From NCBI GenBank assembly GCA_963667375.1, contig OY763323.1, forward strand, positions 2,604,001 to 2,668,000: a stretch of 64,000 bases of DNA. The letters run 5' to 3'. Shown piece by piece: positions 34,445 through 44,838 of the stretch. Position 1 is the first letter of the stretch. Every line of letters begins with the position of its first letter. Below the pieces are notes generated by a model. That model ran no database searches and was not told where the DNA came from. It saw only the letters and a list, made by a program, of their open reading frames with translations. A program made the translations under genes and the position numbers. The DNA is from G963556115 sp963667375 (GTDB lineage Bacteria > Planctomycetota > SZUA-567).

Positions 34445-36397
34445 ATGTTTCTGGAGTACATCCTAGGCGGTGTTATTGTTATTCTAATTCTGATCATTGC
34501 GTATCAGTTCTGGGCCGGAAATAGCAGGCAGGCTGGTGACAGTACCGATACGATATATTATACATTATTAATGGGGTATGATAGTCCATTACTCTTGCTT
34601 AGCCCGGTTTCTGGGTCGAAATTCAGTATCGTTCTGTCAAATCAGGCGGCAGAAAAACTATTGGGGACAAAATCTGCATGTCTTGATTTTGATGATATCT
34701 TCTTCTTTAGTTATTCAAATGTTAAGATATCAGATTATATCTCGGGGATTGCGCCGGGATCAAAGGAAATAATTAATGTGAGGCTTAAAAAATCTGCGGG
34801 CGAGCAGCGCTTTGAACTGATAATTCAGAGATTGCCGGTGGCTGGCGGTATTTTTGTCGCAATCAATGATAAACAGGATGAAGAGGATCTTCTCCTTAAA
34901 TTGAAGGAGAGTCAGTATGCTTTTGAAATGGCATCTGAAACCGGGAGTGTTGGGTTTTTTGAGTATGATGTCTTAAAGAAAGTATTGACCGGATCCAGAC
35001 AGTTTTTTGTCAATCTTGGAATTGGCAGTTACAGCGATGAAATTTCTTTGAACAGATTGAAGGAACTGGTGTCATTTGTCAATTATGATGAGATACGTAC
35101 TAAACTTGAACCAGTTGTTGCTGGGGAAAAAAATTCCTGTTCGGTTGAAATGCAGCTGGAGCAGGAACATGGTACTAACAGCTGGCTGCGGCTAGATGTC
35201 AGAGTAAGGTCGCGGGATGAGCAATCACAGGTTAGCAGGCTTGTAGGTGTTGTTATTGATATTGAGCCGCAGAAACGAATGAGCCTGAAGCTCGAGGAAT
35301 TTTCACGGAATTTCGAACTTATTATGCATAATTCGCCGGATGACATTTATGCCAAAGATGCAGACTATAATTTTATGTGGTATTCTGACTCGATTGCTGA
35401 GGAGTATGGACTGACAAATCACGGTGACCTTATAGGGAAGGATGATTTTTATCTTCATTCTGAGCCGTTGGCGCAGGAATTTAGGTCATTAGAAAAAGTT
35501 GTAATTGAAGATGGAAGGTCGATAGTAAATTATGAACAGTCCCATTATCTGGCGGACGGTTCTACAAAATGGGTCTTAGCAACCAAGGTGCCTCTGTTGA
35601 ATAAAGATGCGGTTATTGTTGGGTTATTAGGCATTAATAAAGATATCACAAGTTATAAAAAAGTGCTTAACGCATTGAACGAATCGCAGCGAATTCAGTC
35701 ACTGACAACGTTAACCATGGGCATTGCACATGAGTTTAACAATGCTGTAAACGGCATTGTCGGGTTTTCAGGTATTTTGGAAAAGAGTGCCAATCTTACC
35801 TCTTCTGAAAAGGAATATGTCGCCTATATTCTTGAAAGTGCTTATTACTGTGAGAAAACGATTCGGCATATGATCGATTTTGTACGGCATGATCAGCAGC
35901 ATGAGACAATTGTGGATGTTCACAATCTGCTCGAGGAGATTGTCAATTATCTTGGACTCTCGGTTTTTGGCAGGGTTCGTCTGGATTTATCTTTAGAGGC
36001 CAGTGAATATAGAGTAATGGGTGTGTCGGCGCAGCTGGAAAGTATGTTCATAAACCTGCTGGTAAATGCTAAGGAGGCGGTGCGGGAGTCGGGAAATATC
36101 CGGATCGAAACTGTAAATATTCCTGTTGCGCCAAATAGCGGGGATATGCTTAATCTGCAGGATGTCAGTACGAGTGAACTCCTCCAGATTAAAATAATTG
36201 ATGACGGTGTCGGTATATCATCATTACATAAAGACAAGATTTTTGAACCGTTTTTTACAACCAAGAAAGCCGGAGAAAGTATGGGGGTTGGACTTCCGGC
36301 GGTTTTGCGGATTATTACCGAGCATCATGGTCTTATAGTCGTTGATAGTGAATTGGGGCAGGGCAGTTGTTTTACACTGACGCTTCCGGCGTTATAA
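34445..36397 (+). CDS. PAS-domain sensor histidine kinase
   Basis: A 650-residue kinase. An N-terminal membrane helix lies at 5-22 (YILGGVIVILILIIAYQF), then low-homology PAS-like regions (about 40-170 and 150-280) and a clear PAS/PAC-type region near 290-410 (YAKDADYNFMWYSDSIAEEYG, LLGINKDITSYK). The phospho-acceptor H429 is in MGIAHEFNNAVNGIVGFSG (HisKA), and the ATPase motifs are NLLVNAKEAV, IDDGVGIS, FEPFFTTKKAGESMGVGL. It resembles NtrB-type hybrid-free kinases. Its response regulator is not adjacent. CAGGAGATA precedes the ATG. Confidence 0.93.
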   Translation: MFLEYILGGVIVILILIIAYQFWAGNSRQAGDSTDTIYYTLLMGYDSPLLLLSPVSGSKFSIVLSNQAAEKLLGTKSACLDFDDIFFFSYSNVKISDYISGIAPGSKEIINVRLKKSAGEQRFELIIQRLPVAGGIFVAINDKQDEEDLLLKLKESQYAFEMASETGSVGFFEYDVLKKVLTGSRQFFVNLGIGSYSDEISLNRLKELVSFVNYDEIRTKLEPVVAGEKNSCSVEMQLEQEHGTNSWLRLDVRVRSRDEQSQVSRLVGVVIDIEPQKRMSLKLEEFSRNFELIMHNSPDDIYAKDADYNFMWYSDSIAEEYGLTNHGDLIGKDDFYLHSEPLAQEFRSLEKVVIEDGRSIVNYEQSHYLADGSTKWVLATKVPLLNKDAVIVGLLGINKDITSYKKVLNALNESQRIQSLTTLTMGIAHEFNNAVNGIVGFSGILEKSANLTSSEKEYVAYILESAYYCEKTIRHMIDFVRHDQQHETIVDVHNLLEEIVNYLGLSVFGRVRLDLSLEASEYRVMGVSAQLESMFINLLVNAKEAVRESGNIRIETVNIPVAPNSGDMLNLQDVSTSELLQIKIIDDGVGISSLHKDKIFEPFFTTKKAGESMGVGLPAVLRIITEHHGLIVVDSELGQGSCFTLTLPAL

Positions 36398-36409
36398 ATA
36401 AGGGATAAT

Positions 36410-37723
36410 TTAATGAATGCGATTGGTGCTGGCAAGCAGCTCGGATAATGTTTCAATGGTTCTGCGGGCACAGCCCTTGCGTTTGAGTAGCGCTTCTCTT
36501 CCGGCGTTAGCCAGAGCGTCAGTAGTCTGTGGATGTGTGAGCATATTGAAAAAAAGCTGTCCCAGTTCTTCCGGGTTGTCTTCAATTTTGATGCCTTCAG
36601 CGTTTTTAAGTATTTCTACGGTGTCGGTAAAATTATAATAGCTTGGGCCTATAATGGTCGGTTTCCCCAGTCCGCAGGGTTCAAGCATATTCTGACCGCC
36701 GTGATCAATAAATGACCCGCCAATAAATACAATGTCAGCTGCGTTATACAACTCAGAGAGTATCCCCATTTTATCGATTAGAATAATTGCGGAACGCTCC
36801 GGGGCGGTATTGTCCAGAGTATTTTCCAGCGCGGTATATTTCAAAGTATTGCCAAAACTACAGCATTCTGCGTAAACCTCTTCAAAACGCTGAGGATGTC
36901 GCGGTACAATTATTAGGATTAGATTGGGAAACAACTGTTGCGCGGTAGAGAAGGCCTCAAGTAAATATCTTTCCTCCGGGGAATGGGTGCTTCCGGCCAT
37001 AATAATTTTAGTGTCCGCATCAGCCTGGAACAGTTTACGGTATTTTAATCCTGTTTCAGAATCCGGTTGCGTTGGGATAGCATCATATTTAACATTGCCA
37101 AGGATTCTGATTCTGTCCTCATTTACACCGATTAATTTGAATCGCTCGGCGTATACCGTATCCTGCGCCAGCCAGAGATCGGGTAATTTCAGCATATTCC
37201 TCAGGACTGGAAACCAGTGGTATTTTTGATAGCTAGCGGCACTTCTTTCAGTAATACGGCCATTTGCAATAAGCAGCGGTATCTTATTTTCATGGGTAAT
37301 GCTGAGGAAGTTTGGCCAGATTTCAAGCTCCATCAGTATTATCGCAGTCGGGCGAATAGCCCGCAGAAAACGCTTTACCCACAGTGACAGATCGAGCGGG
37401 AAGTAGGTAACGGTAAGATTAGGGTAGCGTTTATTGGCAACTTCAAGACCTGTTGCTGTGCTGACAGTGATATGGATATCCCAGTCAGGAAATTTGCTGG
37501 AAAATTCACGAATTATCGGGGCGGCCGCAACAACTTCACCGACAGATACCGCATGTATCTGCAGGCAATCCTTATTTGAGCTGCGCTGTGCAACCTTTCC
37601 GAATTTTTCCGTTACCTTAGTGCCGTATTTTCCTGTACGGTATTTGTGGTTAAGAATATAGGGTAGCAGGGTGAAAATGTACGCTATATCGGTCAGTATT
37701 CTCCAGAACTTTGTGCATATCAT
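36410..37723 (-). CDS. waaA: 3-deoxy-D-manno-octulosonic acid transferase
   Basis: Transfers Kdo to lipid A at the inner membrane, 437 residues. N-terminal amphipathic region, then QIHAVSVGEVVAAAPII near 55-71, ITVSTATGLEVANKRYPN, MELEIWPNF and the C-terminal glycosyltransferase motif IVPRHPQRFEEV, GGSFIDHGGQNMLEPCGLGKPTIIGPSYYNF. It is the last gene of a probable secA-waaA transcript, 26 bases after secA. With lpxK it shows an LPS or Kdo-lipid A envelope. No clear ribosome site is visible before the ATG. Confidence 0.95.
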   Translation of the reverse strand: MICTKFWRILTDIAYIFTLLPYILNHKYRTGKYGTKVTEKFGKVAQRSSNKDCLQIHAVSVGEVVAAAPIIREFSSKFPDWDIHITVSTATGLEVANKRYPNLTVTYFPLDLSLWVKRFLRAIRPTAIILMELEIWPNFLSITHENKIPLLIANGRITERSAASYQKYHWFPVLRNMLKLPDLWLAQDTVYAERFKLIGVNEDRIRILGNVKYDAIPTQPDSETGLKYRKLFQADADTKIIMAGSTHSPEERYLLEAFSTAQQLFPNLILIIVPRHPQRFEEVYAECCSFGNTLKYTALENTLDNTAPERSAIILIDKMGILSELYNAADIVFIGGSFIDHGGQNMLEPCGLGKPTIIGPSYYNFTDTVEILKNAEGIKIEDNPEELGQLFFNMLTHPQTTDALANAGREALLKRKGCARRTIETLSELLASTNRIH

Positions 37724-37749
37724 CAGGGTATAACTTTCGGCAATGGTAA

Positions 37750-40700
37750 TTATTTACGCCCGCAACAGCGTTTATATTTTTTGCCGCTGCCACAGGGGCA
37801 GAGATCGTTTCCGCTGATTTTTTTATTGTTTACAATTGTAAGCGGCTTTGACGCCTCTCCGGCATTTGCACCTTTGCTTGCAGCAGTTTCGGCCAACTCA
37901 TCGAAATCATCATGAATAGTTTCTGAAACATCGATCTGATTTTCCAGTTCCATCTCCTGAACCGGGGTGATTTTCATTATCAGCTGTGCGACTTCGGCTT
38001 CCAGTGAGGCCCACATCTCTTCAAAGAGCGCGAATCCTTTAACCTTGTACTGAATTTTTGGATCCTTCTGCGCAAAACTTTCAAGATGAATACCTTCACG
38101 GAGAATATCCATCGCATAAAGATGATCCATCCACTTGCGGTCAATAGTTTCCAGCAGGAGAAGCTTTTCCAGCAGGCGCATATTTTCAGTTCCGACCTGC
38201 GATTCCTTGAGCTCGTAAGCGGCTTCGAATTTGTCAAAGAGCATATTAAGCAAGGATTTATCAGCATCAAACTGTTTGCTGGAGGCTTCGATAATTTCAT
38301 CTTCGTTGACGTTAATCATAAAATCTTCGAGCATGAAGTCCATGATATGATGGTGTTCATAGTTTACAGAGTCTGATAGCAGATCATTTACACGCTGTTC
38401 GATGTAGTTTTTACAGAAGTCAAGCATTGACTCCTTAAGTTCGTTGTCCTCCAGCCATGCCTGACGCTTATCATAGATAACCAGGCGCTGATTATTCATT
38501 ACTTCATCATACTCTAGCACATTCTTTCTGGCTTCAAAGTTTCGTTCTTCAACTTTGAGCTGCGCCTTTTCAACCGAACGGCTGACGATCTTGCTTTCAA
38601 TTGCTTCGCCGTCCTTCAGTCCTGCCCACTGCATGAACTGACGGGCTTTGTCAGGCGCAAACCGGCGCATTGTGTCGTCCTCAAGCGAGAGAAAGAAACG
38701 GCTTGAACCGGGGTCACCCTGACGTCCGGAACGTCCACGCAGCTGGTTATCAATACGTCTGGCATCATGTCTTTCACTGCCGACAATATGTAGACCACCC
38801 AGACCGGCAACATTATCGCAGAGCTGCGGCCCGGCTATTCCTAATTCATCATAACGCTTTTGCAGAAGTTTTTTCAATTCCTCTGTTGAGGCTCCTGCCG
38901 CTTTGGCATTCAGATAGTGACCGGCCCAAGTCTTGATAAGAATTTCTTCCAGTTCACTCTCACTTAGGCCGTCAAACTTAAGATCTTTTGGCGCAAGCCC
39001 CCATTTCTGCCAGTATTCCAGCAGTTCTGCACGTTCAAAACTACCGAGCTTTATGTCTGTACCGCGGCCAGCCATATTGGTCGCAACTGTTACCTGCCCC
39101 AGCTGACCGGCGCGTTCAACGATCTCTGCTTCCCGCTGGTGGTGTTTGGCATTCAGAACTTCATGCTTGATGCCGCGAACTTTGAGGCTTTCAGAGACGA
39201 TCTCCGAGTGTTCGATTGAGACGGTACCAATAAGTATCGGTCTGCCGGTACGGTGAACTTCCAGAACATGCTCCGCAATAGAGGTGTATTTATCTTTGAG
39301 CGAACCGAAGATAAGATCCGGATAGTTTATACGCTTCAGCGGTCGGTTGGTAGGTATCGAAACTACGCCGAGACTATAGATATTCATAAACTCCTTGGCT
39401 TCGGTAAGTGCGGTACCGGTCATACCTGCAAGCTTGCTGTAGAGCTTAAAGTAATTCTGGAAGGTGATGCTGGCGATTGTCTGAGATTCAGATTTTATCT
39501 TCAGTCCTTCTTTGGCTTCTACCGCCTGATGCAGACCGTCCGACCAGCGTCTGCCTTCAAGAACACGTCCGGTAAATTCATCTACAATGTGAACCTGACC
39601 GTCGTCACTTATAATATAATGAACATCTTTTTTGTAGAGGGCATGAGCTTTGAGTGCATTGTCGATGAAGTGTGGCATATCCATATTCGCACCTGAATAG
39701 ATATCATCCATGCCGAGAACCTTAAGCACGTTCTGGGTACCTTTTTCTGTCAGTTTGACTGAATGGTCACGCTCGGAGTAGATATAATCACTTCCGGATT
39801 CAGCTTCCGCTTCAATACGGGCATTTTCACGCTGTAAGCCTTTTTTCATGTGTTTTTCAATGATTATTTCAAGATCATTCATCTCAAAGCCTTTGAGCTT
39901 TCTCGCTGCAGCATCGGCAATAAAGTATTTGTCTGTACTTTCATTGGTCGAACCGGAGATAATCAGCGGTGTTCTGGCTTCATCAATAAGCACACTGTCG
40001 ACCTCATCGATTATGGCAAAATTACGCGAACGCTGTACCTGTTCTTCAGCTCTGACCTTGAGGTTGTCCCTGAGATAATCGAATCCGAATTCATTATTTG
40101 TGCCGTATACGATGTCGCTCATATAAATCGGAATACGTTCGGAGGACTCCATATGCGACTGTATGGCACCAAGTTCGATATCAAGAAAACTGAACAGTCG
40201 TTTATTGTATTCAGCGTCACGTGCTGCCAGATAGTCATTGACCGTAACCACCTGTACACCCATGGATCGGGGTATTATACGCAGAGGCAGGCGGTAGGTA
40301 ACATCAGTAGGATCAGGTATCAGAGTATCTGCCTGACTCCAGATTTCATTGCCTTCTTCATCGTAATATTGAACGTATGGCTTGAAGACCCAGTTATTAA
40401 CATCCTCTCCCTGTGTCTTTTTCGCCATTTCCACCCAGTCTGGATGCGGGCGAAGAGCATTAAGGTATGAGGGGAGGGTTGCGACCAGAGTTTTACCTTC
40501 ACCGGTAACCATTTCGGCTATTTTCCCCTGATGGAGTACAATACCACCCAGAATCTGTACGTCAAAGTGTGCAAAATATGGGATGTCTGCGGTCTCAGGG
40601 ATATACTGGAATTTTCCTCCGGTGAAGCTGATACGCTCGTAATTGCTCTTTATTATCTTGCCTTCACCTTCTACCCGGTGATTGGCTTCGCGGCAGACAG

Positions 40701-40932
40701 CATAGGCTTCCGGAAGAATATCATCCTCGGTCTCACCTTGGAGCAGTCTTCTGCGGAATTCATTTGTTTTTTCAGCTAAGTCAGCATCTGATAGTTGCTT
40801 TATTTCTTTCCAGGCTTCATTTACCTGCTCTACAATTGGCCAGAGTTCTTTTAATTCTCTTTCATTTGCGGTTCCGAAGACTTTACCAACAACCTTTGAA
40901 ACCCCTTCAAGTACGGATTCTGTAATTCCCAT
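37750..40932 (-). CDS. secA: Protein translocase subunit SecA, extended
   Basis: Motor ATPase of the Sec export pathway, 1060 residues against about 800-900 usually. Walker A MVTGEGKT (about 141-148) and the DEVDS-type box (IIDEVDSVLIDEARTPLIISG) are intact, as are GRGTDIKLG, IDNQLRGRSGRQGDPG and the C-terminal zinc motif CPCGSGKKYKRCCG. Extra segments lie near residues 88-120, 161-224 (between SYLNAL and GVQVVTVNDYLA), and one of about 80 residues after GRGTDI (AELLEYWQKWGLAPKDLK). Comparable insertions are seen in PVC SecA proteins. AGGA precedes the ATG. Confidence 0.96.
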   Translation of the reverse strand: MGITESVLEGVSKVVGKVFGTANERELKELWPIVEQVNEAWKEIKQLSDADLAEKTNEFRRRLLQGETEDDILPEAYAVCREANHRVEGEGKIIKSNYERISFTGGKFQYIPETADIPYFAHFDVQILGGIVLHQGKIAEMVTGEGKTLVATLPSYLNALRPHPDWVEMAKKTQGEDVNNWVFKPYVQYYDEEGNEIWSQADTLIPDPTDVTYRLPLRIIPRSMGVQVVTVNDYLAARDAEYNKRLFSFLDIELGAIQSHMESSERIPIYMSDIVYGTNNEFGFDYLRDNLKVRAEEQVQRSRNFAIIDEVDSVLIDEARTPLIISGSTNESTDKYFIADAAARKLKGFEMNDLEIIIEKHMKKGLQRENARIEAEAESGSDYIYSERDHSVKLTEKGTQNVLKVLGMDDIYSGANMDMPHFIDNALKAHALYKKDVHYIISDDGQVHIVDEFTGRVLEGRRWSDGLHQAVEAKEGLKIKSESQTIASITFQNYFKLYSKLAGMTGTALTEAKEFMNIYSLGVVSIPTNRPLKRINYPDLIFGSLKDKYTSIAEHVLEVHRTGRPILIGTVSIEHSEIVSESLKVRGIKHEVLNAKHHQREAEIVERAGQLGQVTVATNMAGRGTDIKLGSFERAELLEYWQKWGLAPKDLKFDGLSESELEEILIKTWAGHYLNAKAAGASTEELKKLLQKRYDELGIAGPQLCDNVAGLGGLHIVGSERHDARRIDNQLRGRSGRQGDPGSSRFFLSLEDDTMRRFAPDKARQFMQWAGLKDGEAIESKIVSRSVEKAQLKVEERNFEARKNVLEYDEVMNNQRLVIYDKRQAWLEDNELKESMLDFCKNYIEQRVNDLLSDSVNYEHHHIMDFMLEDFMINVNEDEIIEASSKQFDADKSLLNMLFDKFEAAYELKESQVGTENMRLLEKLLLLETIDRKWMDHLYAMDILREGIHLESFAQKDPKIQYKVKGFALFEEMWASLEAEVAQLIMKITPVQEMELENQIDVSETIHDDFDELAETAASKGANAGEASKPLTIVNNKKISGNDLCPCGSGKKYKRCCGRK

Positions 40933-41058
40933 TTATTTTATCCTGTTAATAATAGGTATATCGTTATAAAATAGCATTTAATATTATATGATTTATCAGG
41001 GTGTGGTCAACTATTTTCATAATTACTCTATTTATGATAATTTTGTCGGCTGAAATAG

Positions 41059-41090
41059 TTCAGGACTGCCGTCTAATCGGCAGTCCTGAA
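41059..41090 (-). terminator. Terminator-like hairpin after pgi
   Basis: TTCAGGACTGCCG (41059-41071) pairs perfectly with CGGCAGTCCTGAA (41078-41090), loop of six. The tract after the stem on the minus strand is only CTATTTCAG, so the call is based on stem and position. Confidence 0.6.
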
Positions 41091-41119
41091 GATAGTAAAA
41101 TTTAAAAAATTTCGAATGT

Positions 41120-42817
41120 CTATTTAGTGTTGCGCATTTTTACAAACTCTGTTATCAGACCTGCTGTTGATGAGTCATGGTGCTTCAGGCTGATCTTATT
41201 CCCTTTAAGCAGCTCTTTTTCTTCATCAAGGATCTTTTTCGCCAGAACCTTTCCAAGTTCAACCCCCCATTGATCGAAACTGTTAATACGCCAGATAATT
41301 CCCTGTACAAAGATTTTATGCTCATACATTGCGATAAGCGAACCGAGTACTCTGGGTGTGAGTTTCTTAACCAGAATTGAGTTGGTAGGGCGGTTGCCGG
41401 TGAAGACCTTATGTGGAGTCAGGCTCTGAATGGCTTCAGGAGAAAGTCCTTGCTCCTCCAGATCTGCAATCACTTCGTCTTTATTCTTGCCTTTCATGAG
41501 GGCTTCGGTCTGGGCAAAGAAGTTTGCGATCAGTTTTTCATGATGGTCACTGACTTTGTGCTGAGGCTGGGCGGCCGCAATGAAATCACAAGGTATTATT
41601 TTGGTACCCTGATGAATCAGCTGATAGAAGGCATGTTGACCATTGGTGCCGGGTTCACCCCAGATTATAGGACCGGTCTGGTAGTTAACCGCTTTACCAG
41701 AGCGATCAATATATTTACCGTTACTCTCCATATCTCCCTGCTGGAAATAGGCGGCAAAACGTGCGAGATACTGGTCGTATGGAAGGATAGCCTGACTTTC
41801 GCAGCCGAAGAAATTGTTATACCAGATTCCGAGCAAAGCCATAATTACCGGTATATTCTTTTCTGCCTTAGTGTTAAGGAAATGCTGATCCATTTCGTAG
41901 GCACCGGTCAGCAGCTCTGCGAAGGTATTATAACCCAGTGCGCAGCAGATGGAGAGGCCGATAGCACTCCAACTGGAATACCTGCCCCCGACCCAGTTCC
42001 AGAATTCGAACATATTTGCCGGGTCGATACCGAATTTTACAACTTCCGCTTCGTTTGTTGATAAAGCTACAAAGTGCTTGGCAATCGCTTCCGGCTTTTT
42101 AAGTTTTTTCAGAGCCCATTTCTTTGCTGTAAGGGCATTGGTCATAGTTTCCTGAGTGGTGAAGGTTTTACTCGCTACAATAAATAAGGTTTCCTCAGGA
42201 TTCAGATCTCTGGTCTTTTCAATAAAATCAGTAGCATCCACATTGCTGACAAATCTTACTTCAGGTCCCTTGCCGGCATAGTTCTTCAGCCCCTGTACAA
42301 TCATTACCGGTCCCAGATCTGAACCTCCGATACCGATATTAATGACAGTTTTAACCGGTTTGCCGGTATATCCGAGCCACTTTCCGTTGCGCAGGGCATT
42401 TGAGAATTTTTTCATCTTTGCCAGGACTTTACGTACTTCAGGCATAACATCAATGCCATCTACTTTGATTTGATCCTTACCCTGATAGCGCAGGGCGGTG
42501 TGCAGGACGGCTCTCTCTTCAGTGAAGTTTATCTTTGATCCTGAGAACATCTTCTTCTTCCAGGTGTCAAGGTTGGCAGCCTTGGCAAGGGCAAAGAGTT
42601 TCTGCATGGTTTCGGCTGATATGCGGTTTTTTGAATAGTCAAAGAAGATATCATTGAAGCTTAGTGAGAACTTACTGAAACGCTTGGGATCCTCTGAAAA
42701 CAAATTCCGTAATTCCAACTTGCTGATTTGCTTGAAGTGAGCTGCAAGTTCTTTCCATTCGGGAGTAGTTGTCAGTGGCTTCTCTGGGTTTACCGCTGCT
42801 CTTCGTTTGCCTGCCAT
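41120..42817 (-). CDS. pgi: Glucose-6-phosphate isomerase
   Basis: Interconverts glucose 6-phosphate and fructose 6-phosphate, 565 residues, usual length for the long class. Motifs: VINIGIGGSDLGPVM near 143-157, GGRYSSWSAIGLS near 265-277, FEGDM-like QQGDMESNGKYIDRSG, and the C-terminal WRINSFDQWGVELGK (PGI signature 2). It is the last gene in a probable minus-strand unit: dCMP deaminase, UDP-sugar pyrophosphorylase, pgi, with gaps of 82 and 64 bases. AAGGA precedes the ATG. Confidence 0.97.
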   Translation of the reverse strand: MAGKRRAAVNPEKPLTTTPEWKELAAHFKQISKLELRNLFSEDPKRFSKFSLSFNDIFFDYSKNRISAETMQKLFALAKAANLDTWKKKMFSGSKINFTEERAVLHTALRYQGKDQIKVDGIDVMPEVRKVLAKMKKFSNALRNGKWLGYTGKPVKTVINIGIGGSDLGPVMIVQGLKNYAGKGPEVRFVSNVDATDFIEKTRDLNPEETLFIVASKTFTTQETMTNALTAKKWALKKLKKPEAIAKHFVALSTNEAEVVKFGIDPANMFEFWNWVGGRYSSWSAIGLSICCALGYNTFAELLTGAYEMDQHFLNTKAEKNIPVIMALLGIWYNNFFGCESQAILPYDQYLARFAAYFQQGDMESNGKYIDRSGKAVNYQTGPIIWGEPGTNGQHAFYQLIHQGTKIIPCDFIAAAQPQHKVSDHHEKLIANFFAQTEALMKGKNKDEVIADLEEQGLSPEAIQSLTPHKVFTGNRPTNSILVKKLTPRVLGSLIAMYEHKIFVQGIIWRINSFDQWGVELGKVLAKKILDEEKELLKGNKISLKHHDSSTAGLITEFVKMRNTK

Positions 42818-42881
42818 TGTAGTCTTTCCTTATAAAAAAGAGTAAGAGAATGTGATTGTAAAATTCAAGCTATATAATAAT

Positions 42882-44285
42882 TTAATCTATAATCATTCCG
42901 TCTTTTACTTCGACATTTTCAGGACATTTCTTGATAAATTCTTCCTGATCAAGCGCGAACAGCGGAGAGATCTCCAGACTGAAAGCGCTGTCACCGTTGT
43001 CCTTTCTTGGTACGGTATATCCGCAGGATTCAAGCCAGTTGGCGAAACGGTTTGACATGAGCTGCCTGCAACTCTCGGCTGAGTCAATACCGGTTGCGTT
43101 CTTGACCGGAGCGAATTCTTCTTCACGCGCCACCTCCAGAGTTAGTGTCTGATTTACCAGTGGAATAGCATCAAAAACGAAGGTTTCAAACTTTATGCCG
43201 TTATTAGTTTCAGGTTGTATCTTGGTTCCTTCTCGGTCAATATATGGTATTTTCTTTTTGGCAACATGCCATGGCAGTCTGGCGTTGCTGCCGATTTTTT
43301 CAACGAAATCGACATTTATGATATGAATTGCTATTGATCCGGCCCAGAATAAAAGATTTCCTTCGCTGTCACGGGCGAGAGTGTTTTCTTCGGTCATATC
43401 TGAATATTCTATTACTGTAGGTTTGCCGTCACCGATACAGATATTGCCGACTTTTTCATCTGGGGTAGCTTTTTTAAGTATTTTAGAGGACATCTCAGAC
43501 TGAGCGTTTAAGTGATAACCAAGAAATACCGGGTCGGCGATAGTTACCAGCGGATTGTCAACCTGAAAATAGCTCAAATACTCAATGCCACGTTTTTGCA
43601 TGTCCTCCAGTGCGCCACTGTTGCAGATAGCCCAGAAACAGCCGCCATGCCCATCAGGGTTCAAGGCAAGCTGATTTTTTTCAGAGAGTATTAACTTGTA
43701 ATCATTGTCAACGGATGGAACCATACGTTGCTTAAAACATAGAACATTTTCCTGACCCAGACCGAAGTAATCGTTCTCAGCAAAGAAATTAATAGTATCG
43801 TTATGATTCAGGGTACTAGTCATTATATACCAGGGGATGGTTGTGTTGTATTTCTTGCCTGCGGCTTTGATCTGTTCCGCGTGCCATTGAAACAGGGTCT
43901 TTCCAGAATTAGGTCCCACAGGGTAGCAACCTTTGGGGCCGTCAAATCCCAGCCGTGAGCCCTGTCCACCGGCAACAAGGAAGATCCCGAGTTTTCCCTC
44001 ACTTATTGCGGTACTTCCTAAATTCTGCATCTGAGTTCTGGATTTTATGTCGGCGGCATTTTGCGGAAGGGTTATTACCGGAGCCGGTGTAACTGCAACC
44101 GGTAGTTTGAATTCTTCAATATTGTTCTTTACATTATCACAGCGTTTTTCAAGCCAGTTAAAATCTATGGTTTGAAGTTGCCCGGCTAGAACGCCTTTTT
44201 TTTCCGGGGTTAATTCGTTCCAGAAATGTAAAACGTGCTCCTGTCCGTTGTCCTTTAAAAGTTTGTTTAGCTCAGAATCAGTCAT
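42882..44285 (-). CDS. UDP-sugar/UDP-GlcNAc pyrophosphorylase, UAP1/AGX type
   Basis: Nucleotidyl transferase of 467 residues that makes a UDP-sugar from UTP and a sugar 1-phosphate. The P-loop-like LVAGGQGSRLGFDGPKGCYPVG near 103-124 is diagnostic of the eukaryotic-type UAP1/AGX branch rather than bacterial GlmU or GalU. Further signs are HGGCFWAICNSGALEDM, YLSYFQVDNPLVTIADP, and the C-terminal KKKIPYIDREGTKIQPETNNGIKFE. The UDP-sugar made (UDP-GlcNAc or UDP-glucose) cannot be decided. TGGAG five bases before the ATG selects 44285. It lies between dCMP deaminase and pgi. Confidence 0.9.
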   Translation of the reverse strand: MTDSELNKLLKDNGQEHVLHFWNELTPEKKGVLAGQLQTIDFNWLEKRCDNVKNNIEEFKLPVAVTPAPVITLPQNAADIKSRTQMQNLGSTAISEGKLGIFLVAGGQGSRLGFDGPKGCYPVGPNSGKTLFQWHAEQIKAAGKKYNTTIPWYIMTSTLNHNDTINFFAENDYFGLGQENVLCFKQRMVPSVDNDYKLILSEKNQLALNPDGHGGCFWAICNSGALEDMQKRGIEYLSYFQVDNPLVTIADPVFLGYHLNAQSEMSSKILKKATPDEKVGNICIGDGKPTVIEYSDMTEENTLARDSEGNLLFWAGSIAIHIINVDFVEKIGSNARLPWHVAKKKIPYIDREGTKIQPETNNGIKFETFVFDAIPLVNQTLTLEVAREEEFAPVKNATGIDSAESCRQLMSNRFANWLESCGYTVPRKDNGDSAFSLEISPLFALDQEEFIKKCPENVEVKDGMIID

Positions 44286-44367
44286 TTTATCTCCAGTAAA
44301 ACTCATTATCGTTTATTGGTTTACATGCAGTATATTGCGTACGCAGAGGGATTATACTGCAGCAAGA

Positions 44368-44838
44368 TTAATTTTCGTTTTCATATTTAAAATGGATAAT
44401 TTCGATATTTGCTTCAGCTAGTAGGTTCAGCGCAAGTGGATCTGGATAGCTCTCAAGAATATAGATCTTTTCCACTCCGACATTGATAAGCATTTTAGCA
44501 CACATAACGCAGGGCTGGGTTGTACAATAAAGTGTAGCCCCTTCGATTCTGACTCCATATGTGGCCGCCTGCAACAGGGCATTCTGCTCAGCATGCAGGG
44601 CTCTGCAAATCTCGTGACGCTCACCAGATGGTATATTCTCTTTTTCCCGGACACAGCCGGCTATAGAGCAGTGTTCAATTTTTTTGGGAGCACCATTATA
44701 ACCGGTGGCAAGGATCCGTTTATCTTTTACCAGTATGGCTCCTACATGCCGTCGCAGGCAGGTGCTGCGCTTTGCAACTTCCTGGGCAATTGTCATGAAA
44801 TATTCGTCCCAGCTAGGGCGTTGCTCTTTATTTTCCAT
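44368..44838 (-). CDS. dCMP deaminase family protein
   Basis: Zinc-dependent deaminase producing dUMP from dCMP, 156 residues from the ATG at 44838. RPSWDEYFMTIAQEVAKRSTC (about 7-27) is the family N-terminus, and the zinc site is HAE (H82, E84) with PCVMC (C110, C113). AIL...GYNGAPKK near 34-53 is also characteristic. A TTG eight codons upstream is in frame but has no ribosome site. It is the first gene of the minus-strand unit with the UDP-sugar pyrophosphorylase and pgi. Confidence 0.92.
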   Translation of the reverse strand: MENKEQRPSWDEYFMTIAQEVAKRSTCLRRHVGAILVKDKRILATGYNGAPKKIEHCSIAGCVREKENIPSGERHEICRALHAEQNALLQAATYGVRIEGATLYCTTQPCVMCAKMLINVGVEKIYILESYPDPLALNLLAEANIEIIHFKYENEN

